Shown: in pieces, positions 28,884 through 33,295 of the stretch
Layout: each line of letters opens with the position of its first letter
Position numbering within the stretch: position 1 is the first letter of the stretch
Notes under the pieces: model-generated
The model's database searches: none
What the model was told of the DNA's origin: nothing
The model's input: the letters and a program-made list of their open reading frames with translations, nothing else
Made by a program: the position numbers and the translations under genes
Assembly (NCBI GenBank): GCA_046756405.1
Contig: JBHHWH010000021.1
Coordinates: forward strand, 1-33,295
Source: JBHHWH01 sp046756405
Lineage (GTDB): Bacteria > Actinomycetota > Acidimicrobiia > Spongiisociales > ZC4RG35
DNA: 33,295 bases
Direction: 5' to 3'

Positions 28884-31322
28884 ATGGACCTCGATGAGCA
28901 CCTCCGGGCGATCGCCGCCGAAGAGACCGAAGACGGCCGCACCAGTTTTGTCGGATTGCTGGAAAGGTGTCTGGCTGAGACATCGCTGGCGGATGGGGCG
29001 GCGGCCGAGGGTTTCACCCCGGAGGAGTATCTGATCTGGACGCTAGAAGCCGACGATCAGCTTCTGGTACGGGAGAAGAAAGACCTGGTGGTCCGTTACG
29101 GCGACCTTCTCGACGGCCTGGTCCTCACCCACCGTCTCGACGAAGACGAGATACGCACCGGACTGGTTTCAGCCACTCCGGATCTGGTGGGCATTGAGAT
29201 CGACCTAGACCCCATCCCCCTCGCCGCTGGCGGTACAGCCCGGCTCGAGTTCAACCACGGAGACGAGACCCGCTTCCACGACCAAGGATCCTTCGAAGGC
29301 CCATCGGGCTGGCTGGACGGCTTCTCCGCCGGCGACCTGGTGGCGTTCGTCCGGGTGGGAGACGCCCTGAACCTCGAAGCCGTCGCCGAAGTGGGCGACC
29401 CGGCCGAAGAGGTGGCGGCACTGTCAGCGGCCTTCACCGGGCTGTTCGACCGACCGGGTATCGGTGCTGAGCCCAGTGAGATCCTCCTGGAAGCCATCAT
29501 TGAACACCCCGACCTGTTCCGCCGTCCCGTCCTTCCTTTAGGGGAGCTGCTGGGCCGGGCCGGCCTGGAGGTCAGGGGTGCCTGGGCCGGTCCTACAGGG
29601 GAGGAGTGGAAGCCTCCCGGTGTGGCCCGCCTCGACGCGTTGACCCGTGAGATGGAGATCGCCTATCGGATGGAGTCCTGCTGTGCGGCTGCCTTCCGTG
29701 AGGCGACAGACCACTGGCGGGACCCCAACGCAGTGGATTCCGTCGTCGCGGCGAAGGCGCTGGGACACGGTGTGGTGGCGGACGCCTTCCTCAACTGGTA
29801 CGACACCCTCTTGGACATCGAAAGCCCCCGGTTCGGCGACTACCTCAGGGACCTGATCGCCGCTTCGGGCCGCCATGCCGGACCGGTGCGCTACCTCTAT
29901 GCCGTCCACCTCGACACCATCGGCGAGGCAACAGCCGCCGAGACCGAACTGGACACCGCTCTCAGACTGGACCCCGACTTCGGGCCTGCGGCGTGGATGC
30001 TCGCCGAATACAGCTCGGTCCGCGGAGATGTCGCCCGCACAATCTCACTGCTCCAACGGGCCGGCGTCGGCCCCGACGACGACGCTTTCGAATATTACCG
30101 CTCGCTCCTGGCGGAGGTTCCCCGGGTGGGCCGCAACGACCCCTGCCCCTGCGGTTCGGGCCGCAAGTTCAAGGTGTGCCATCTCAACCGCCCTGAGGTC
30201 AGCCCCAAAAAGAGGGTGGGCTGGATGCTGCGCAAGGTGGCCAACTACATGCGTTTCCACTGGCGCCACCACCGGTACACCGAGCTGGCGGTGGTGGCGG
30301 CGGTAGCCAATCTGGGGGAGCGGTTCGACGGCGACGGGGTCCTGGAGATGGCCGAAGACCAGTTCATCTTCGACCTGGAGATGTTCGAAGGCGGCGGCGT
30401 CGCCGACTTCCTCGCCGAACGATGGGAGATGATCCCCGCCGACGAGAGGGACGTCTACGAACTGTGGGCCCAGGCCACCCTCGCCCTCTGGGAGGTGATC
30501 TCGGTGGGGGACGGCTCGATCGAACTGCGGGATACCCTCACCGGAGACACCGTGGAGGTCTCCGACCGGTCGGCGGCGTCGGCCTTCCAAGCAGGCGACT
30601 ACCTGCTGGCCCGTCCCCTCCTCGGGTTCGGATCCGCATGGTTCCCGGCCGTGGTCATCCCCGTCGACCTTCATCACCGTGAGTCCCTGTTGGAGTTGTT
30701 CAGCGACCAGTGGGATGCCTGGGATGTCGCCCACTGGTACGGAAGCACCCTCCGGCCGCCCACCTTCCAGAACTACGACAGTGAGCCCCTCGTGATGTGC
30801 GAAGCGAGCATGGAGCCGGCGGGGAGCTGGGAGGAGCTGGAGGCGAGACTCGACGAGCTGTATGAACGCGACGTGGAGGGGGCCTGGGTCAGCTTCGCAG
30901 AGGGCGGGCCCGCGGGCAGTTTCATCCGGGCCACCCTGGATCGGAAGGGGGACCGTCTCAGCGTGAGCACCAACTCGGTGGAACGACTCGACCGGGTTTT
31001 GGACGCTCTCGGAGATGAAGTAAGTCTGGTTGAACGCAGAGAGGAGGAGATCGACTGGGAGACGCTCGGCCAGGGCCCGACGCCTGAAACCCCGGAGGTA
31101 CCTCAGGAGCTGGTTGACCAGATCGCCGAGAAGATGGAGGACTGGTGGCTGGAAGAGTCGGTGCCCGCCCTCGGCGGGATCACTCCCCGGGAGGCCGCCA
31201 CAGACCCCACACGACGGGAAGACCTCGAGTCGCTGCTCCGCAGCTTCGAACAGATGCAAGGTCCGGGCTCGGCCATGCGGGCCTCCTCGCTGCGCCGCAA
31301 GCTGGGACTGGGCGACGGGTAG
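28884..31322 (+). CDS. Large SEC-C motif protein with TPR-like repeats
   Basis: An 812-aa soluble protein. Residues 336-410 contain TPR-like helices (TAAETELDTALRLDPDFGPA; DVARTISLLQRAG). The zinc-binding SEC-C motif NDPCPCGSGRKFKVCH is at 419-433 (Cys421, Cys423, Cys432, His433), as in the SecA C-terminus and many quality-control-type proteins. About 350 further residues follow, ending in a PALGGITPREAATDPTRR block (about 760-780), a tail also seen in other SEC-C/TPR proteins. The N-terminal 330 residues, including EFNHGDETRFHDQGSF, are unassigned. The function is unknown. The start at 28884 is set by a TATTGT box 7 nt upstream; an earlier in-frame start at 28707 lies within the preceding gene. 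It is followed by toxin-antitoxin remnants. Confidence 0.85.
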   Translation: MDLDEHLRAIAAEETEDGRTSFVGLLERCLAETSLADGAAAEGFTPEEYLIWTLEADDQLLVREKKDLVVRYGDLLDGLVLTHRLDEDEIRTGLVSATPDLVGIEIDLDPIPLAAGGTARLEFNHGDETRFHDQGSFEGPSGWLDGFSAGDLVAFVRVGDALNLEAVAEVGDPAEEVAALSAAFTGLFDRPGIGAEPSEILLEAIIEHPDLFRRPVLPLGELLGRAGLEVRGAWAGPTGEEWKPPGVARLDALTREMEIAYRMESCCAAAFREATDHWRDPNAVDSVVAAKALGHGVVADAFLNWYDTLLDIESPRFGDYLRDLIAASGRHAGPVRYLYAVHLDTIGEATAAETELDTALRLDPDFGPAAWMLAEYSSVRGDVARTISLLQRAGVGPDDDAFEYYRSLLAEVPRVGRNDPCPCGSGRKFKVCHLNRPEVSPKKRVGWMLRKVANYMRFHWRHHRYTELAVVAAVANLGERFDGDGVLEMAEDQFIFDLEMFEGGGVADFLAERWEMIPADERDVYELWAQATLALWEVISVGDGSIELRDTLTGDTVEVSDRSAASAFQAGDYLLARPLLGFGSAWFPAVVIPVDLHHRESLLELFSDQWDAWDVAHWYGSTLRPPTFQNYDSEPLVMCEASMEPAGSWEELEARLDELYERDVEGAWVSFAEGGPAGSFIRATLDRKGDRLSVSTNSVERLDRVLDALGDEVSLVERREEEIDWETLGQGPTPETPEVPQELVDQIAEKMEDWWLEESVPALGGITPREAATDPTRREDLESLLRSFEQMQGPGSAMRASSLRRKLGLGDG

Positions 31323-31425
31323 TCGGTGAGAACGTCTGGGGGCGGAGCGGACGGAGACGGCCAGTAGGTGAGATGTTGACCGCCGCCGAGCCTCCCCTTC
31401 CCTAAGCCGGCGTCGAAGTGAATGG
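31323..31425. other. Intergenic stretch, no feature seen
   Basis: This begins a stretch of 514 bases without an intact gene (31323-31836) between the SEC-C gene and the orphan at 31837. Its middle holds decayed toxin-antitoxin genes (separate entries). I see nothing recognisable in 31323-31425 or 31702-31836. Confidence 0.5.
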
Positions 31426-31527
31426 GTGGAGAGGAAGAAGGGCGAGGCTCCGAGACCTGATGTGATCGCCCAAGCTAAGGCGTCGATCGCGCGCCACCGG
31501 AAGCTCTACAAGAAACTGGCCGAATAG
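31426..31527 (+). pseudogene. Possible antitoxin fragment preceding Doc remnant
   Basis: From GTG 31426 the frame encodes 33 residues, ERKKGEAPRPDVIAQ then AKASIARHRKLYKKLAE, and ends at TAG 31525-31527. The last 20 residues form a basic amphipathic helix of the sort that ends small antitoxins. The next in-frame codon, TTG, opens the Doc-like fragment. It is too short to hold a DNA-binding domain, so it is either a remnant or an unusually small antitoxin. The identity is inferred from the neighbour. Confidence 0.4.
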
Positions 31528-31701
31528 TTGGGCGACTATCTGACAGTTGTCGACGTCCTGGCAATCCACGCCCTGCTGATCGACGAGTTCGGTGGCGACT
31601 CGATGGAGCACCACCGATTCATCATCGGGTTGATGGAGGCGGGCAACCTCGACTGGCAGCGGGTTGACGCCTGGCTGAGAAGCACCGTCGAGGAGTCCTA
31701 A
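31528..31701 (+). pseudogene. Decayed Doc (Fic-fold) toxin, core deleted
   Basis: The 57-residue frame opens LGDYLTVVDVLAIHALLIDEFGG, which is the N-terminus of death-on-curing toxins (usually YLTVEDVLAIH...EFGG). It then passes directly to GLMEAGNLDWQRVDAWLRS, which resembles the C-terminal end of Doc. The Fic core with its HPFxxGNKR motif, about 60-70 residues, is absent, so the product cannot be catalytically active. The TTG follows the antitoxin-like stop directly. This looks like an in-frame internal deletion of a Phd/Doc-type module. Confidence 0.6.
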
Positions 31702-31836
31702 CCCGAAGAAGCAGATGCACTGGTCGGGGAGGCCGGTGAGTGTGGGGTGTTCGGAGTCCGCGGGTTGGTGTCAGACCGTTCAGAAGGCGGGTTGGAGATC
31801 GGGGCAGACGGAGAAGCGTTCCGCAACGCGGGAGTT

Positions 31837-32151
31837 TCAGCCGAGATCCTTCTCTTGGCTGTACAGCCTGGCCGCGTAGATGCTCTCGATCAGATCGACG
31901 AAGGCGTCGGCGCGTCGCTGATCGGGTGTCCTTGGTGCACTGAGGTCCTTACCGATTCTGTCGGCGTCCTCTACGAGTAGTCGGGCCTCCCTTCTCATGA
32001 GAGCACGGAGGAACGGGGCCATAACCTCCGCCGGCACTCGCTCGGCCATCAGGTTGACCCTCCCGTTCCGGTTTCTCTTCGTCTTGATGTAGGGGAAAAA
32101 CCGAACGAGGGCGGTCAGCTCTTCGCCCATGATCTTGATTGGCTGGCTCAT
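31837..32151 (-). CDS. Small helical protein of unknown function
   Basis: A 104-aa basic, mainly helical protein. Segments such as MAPFLRALMRREARLLVEDA and PDQRRADAFVDLIESIYAARL are amphipathic. DQRRADAFVDL recalls the start of DUF222/HNH-endonuclease proteins, but it is too short to assign. TACCTT lies 7 nt before ATG 32151, which supports a real leaderless gene. It sits between toxin-antitoxin remnants and an intact MazEF-type pair, so it may belong to that accessory segment. Confidence 0.5.
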   Translation of the reverse strand: MSQPIKIMGEELTALVRFFPYIKTKRNRNGRVNLMAERVPAEVMAPFLRALMRREARLLVEDADRIGKDLSAPRTPDQRRADAFVDLIESIYAARLYSQEKDLG

Positions 32152-32158
32152 GGATCCG

Positions 32159-32164
32159 AAGGTA
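32159..32164 (-). promoter_or_regulatory. Predicted -10 box of leaderless orphan gene
   Basis: TACCTT on the minus strand, seven bases before ATG 32151. Confidence 0.4.
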
Positions 32165-32202
32165 AGGGCTGGCTGAGACAGTTTCGGATCGGGGGTTGGT
32201 GA

Positions 32203-32526
32203 TCAGTAGATGATGTCGAGCGAGTAGCGGAGAGCTCGATCCAACTGGGCCCGGGTGCCTGGGTCGAGGCGTCCCACGGGCTCAGGGTCGAGATCGGCTT
32301 TCGCCACCGTGATCACATTGTCGCAGTTGATCACCGCCCGCTCCGGAAGACCCTGTTCGGGGCCCACCTCGACCTCGGAGGGAATCCCCCGAATTGTCCT
32401 GGTGATAGGGGCGCAGGTCACCGTGTTGAGGAGGGGGATCGCCGTGTCCCGGGTGAGGACACAGACTGGCCGTCGTCCTGCGGGCGGTCCCAGGTCGGCC
32501 CAGATGATGTCGTTGCGGGCTACCAC
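32203..32526 (-). CDS. mazF: MazF-type endoribonuclease toxin
   Basis: A 107-aa toxin of the MazF/PemK/CcdB fold, which cuts mRNA in single-stranded regions. The family pattern is clear: NDIIWADLGPPAGRRPVCVL at the start, VTCAPITRTIRGIPSEVEVG with the conserved Arg and Thr of the active site, GLPERAVINCDNVITV and a final VGRLD. GTG 32526 overlaps the antitoxin stop (GTGGTAG), so translation is coupled. The frame stays open further upstream inside the antitoxin gene, but that part has no family sequence. It should be neutralised by the ribbon-helix-helix protein encoded in front of it. Confidence 0.88.
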   Translation of the reverse strand: MVARNDIIWADLGPPAGRRPVCVLTRDTAIPLLNTVTCAPITRTIRGIPSEVEVGPEQGLPERAVINCDNVITVAKADLDPEPVGRLDPGTRAQLDRALRYSLDIIY

Positions 32527-32765
32527 TCCGGGACAGTCTCGGCGGCCAGACGCCTCGACGTCTCGAGGAGCACTGGGTCGGGCGGGTACTTGGTGTAACC
32601 CTCGATCAGCCGCTTGTCGGCCTGGGCCCACTCGTCGGCTTCGAGCAGCGCCCTGGCAGCTCGCCGGAGGAGCTCGGAGCGGCTCACCTCGGTTCTTTCA
32701 GCCAGCTCATCCAACCGGGCGACGAGTTCGTCGTCGAGTTGAACCAGCACTTCACGTCTCGCCAT
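32520..32765 (-). CDS. Ribbon-helix-helix antitoxin of the MazF pair
   Basis: An 81-aa protein. The N-terminal 45 residues (REVLVQLDDELVARLDELAE, then VSRSELLRRAARALLE) are a CopG/MetJ-type ribbon-helix-helix DNA-binding fold. The acidic C-terminus (KYPPDPVLLETSRRLAAETV) would wrap the toxin. ATG 32765 is chosen because TAGCAT ends six bases upstream; ATG 32771 is in frame but overlaps that box. Its dimer should bind the repeats in the promoter and repress the operon. Confidence 0.85.
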   Translation of the reverse strand: MARREVLVQLDDELVARLDELAERTEVSRSELLRRAARALLEADEWAQADKRLIEGYTKYPPDPVLLETSRRLAAETVPEW

Positions 32766-32787
32766 GACCATATGCTAGACCATATGG
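32766..32787 (-). promoter_or_regulatory. Antitoxin promoter with tandem operator repeats
   Basis: TAGCAT (32772-32777) is the predicted -10 box. GACCATATG on the plus strand occurs twice, at 32766 and 32778, exactly 12 bp apart; the second copy includes the palindrome CCATATGG. Tandem sites with this spacing are typical for ribbon-helix-helix repressors and flank the -10 box. Confidence 0.6.
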
Positions 32788-32871
32788 CTTCCTGGAGGTC
32801 GCGTCTAGAGGGCCGTCTCCTGGAACCAGGTGGGGAGGAGGGGTTGCCGGGCCGGGCCCTACCGTCGCCGG

Positions 32872-33294
32872 TCAGTCCGAAGGGATCTCTACCACTGTCA
32901 CCCCGTGGAGACCGGTACTCAGCGGTACCCGGGCGATCACCTGACCGTCTTCGACCAGTACCGCCTCCCCGGACCCGCTGACCGCCACCACCAAGATGTC
33001 GCCGGCGAAGGCGAGGTGGTGGGGGGTGGGTCCCACCTCTACGGAGGTGGCGACTCCGTCGCTGAACCGGACCACCGCCGACCCGCCGTTGTCCGACACC
33101 CACACCGACCCGTCGGGCCCGAGGGTGAAGTGGTGGGGTTCTTCGACACCGGCCGGGGCCACCGTGGTGGTTCCGGTCTCCGGGTCGTAGACGTTGAGGA
33201 CCGACGACCCCCAGTTGGAGAACCAGATCCGCCCGGTGGTGTCCACCACCAGGTCGCGGGGCGAGCCACCGACGGTGACCTGCTCCGATACGTC
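32872..33294 (-). CDS. Beta-propeller (NHL/Vgb-like) protein, 5' cut by window edge
   Basis: The visible 140 residues are the C-terminal blades of a beta-propeller. Repeats of the type GRIWFSNWGSSVLNVYDPETG, GSVWVSDNGGSAVVRFSDG and ILVVAVSGSGEAVLVEDG recur about every 40 residues. VEEPHHFTLGPDG and VGPTPHHLAFAGD resemble virginiamycin B lyase-like and NHL propellers. The frame is open to the edge of the window, so the start lies beyond 33295 and the GTG at 33249 is internal. Whether it is a lyase or a binding scaffold cannot be told, and any signal peptide is off the window. Confidence 0.75.
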   Translation of the reverse strand, partial: DVSEQVTVGGSPRDLVVDTTGRIWFSNWGSSVLNVYDPETGTTTVAPAGVEEPHHFTLGPDGSVWVSDNGGSAVVRFSDGVATSVEVGPTPHHLAFAGDILVVAVSGSGEAVLVEDGQVIARVPLSTGLHGVTVVEIPSD

Positions 33295-33295
33295 G

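Noticed and set aside
31747..31980. 77-aa plus-strand open frame
   Set aside because: Mostly antisense to the better-supported leaderless gene at 31837-32151, with no ribosome-binding site or -10 box of its own.

Overview
This is a 33.3 kb chromosomal window from a high-GC bacterium, most likely an actinomycetote near the Acidimicrobiia. That placement is inferred. It rests on the GC-rich third codon positions, a predicted F420-linked LLM oxidoreductase and a deazaflavin-dependent nitroreductase-like protein, DUF3039 and DUF1684 proteins, Thr-rich linkers in envelope proteins, and many genes in which a TANNNT -10 box sits only 6-9 nt before the start codon, the pattern of leaderless mRNAs. 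No rRNA, tRNA, CRISPR array, IS transposase or prophage was seen.

Layout. (1) 1-2842: overlapping trpB (5' cut by the window edge), trpA and a type I-beta DAHP synthase (aroF), a tryptophan/chorismate operon. (2) 2894-11555: mostly housekeeping genes. These are an OsmC-type peroxidase, a rhomboid protease, a DUF1992 protein, a macrodomain hydrolase, an APC permease fused to a USP-like tail, a DUF1684 protein, a small zinc ribbon, a TauE/SafE permease, a truncated glutamine amidotransferase with a small membrane protein, and a thiolase-LLM pair. (3) 11559-20377: a minus-strand run of membrane and envelope proteins (a 683-aa single-pass protein and two Thr-linker lipoproteins), a methyltransferase, an AEC transporter, FxsA, DUF3039 and an AhpD-like protein. 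This stretch carries four copies of a 47-bp palindromic repeat. (4) 20596-24309: a deazaflavin nitroreductase-like gene that appears to use an ATA start, and an ABC exporter with its TetR regulator. (5) 24411-26521: two overlapping radical SAM genes (PflX-like, then AmrS). (6) 26522-31322: a 500-aa regulator with a sigma-70 region-4-like HTH and, divergent from it, a hypothetical gene and an 812-aa SEC-C protein. (7) 31323-33295: a decayed antitoxin/Doc remnant, a small orphan gene, a MazEF-type toxin-antitoxin pair and the end of a beta-propeller protein.

The most novel signal is the family of four dispersed elements, each exactly 47 bp, at 15213, 16198, 18475 and 19754. They have conserved 5'-TTCTGTG ends, an imperfect stem of about 21 bp with compensatory changes, and a 5-nt loop. 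All four lie between genes in a 4.6-kb stretch. A second, unrelated 46-bp repeat flanks the DUF1684/zinc-ribbon pair. Two genes seem to start at ATA or ATC behind near-ideal Shine-Dalgarno sequences. Two others are clear remnants of larger families: a class II glutamine amidotransferase and Doc.
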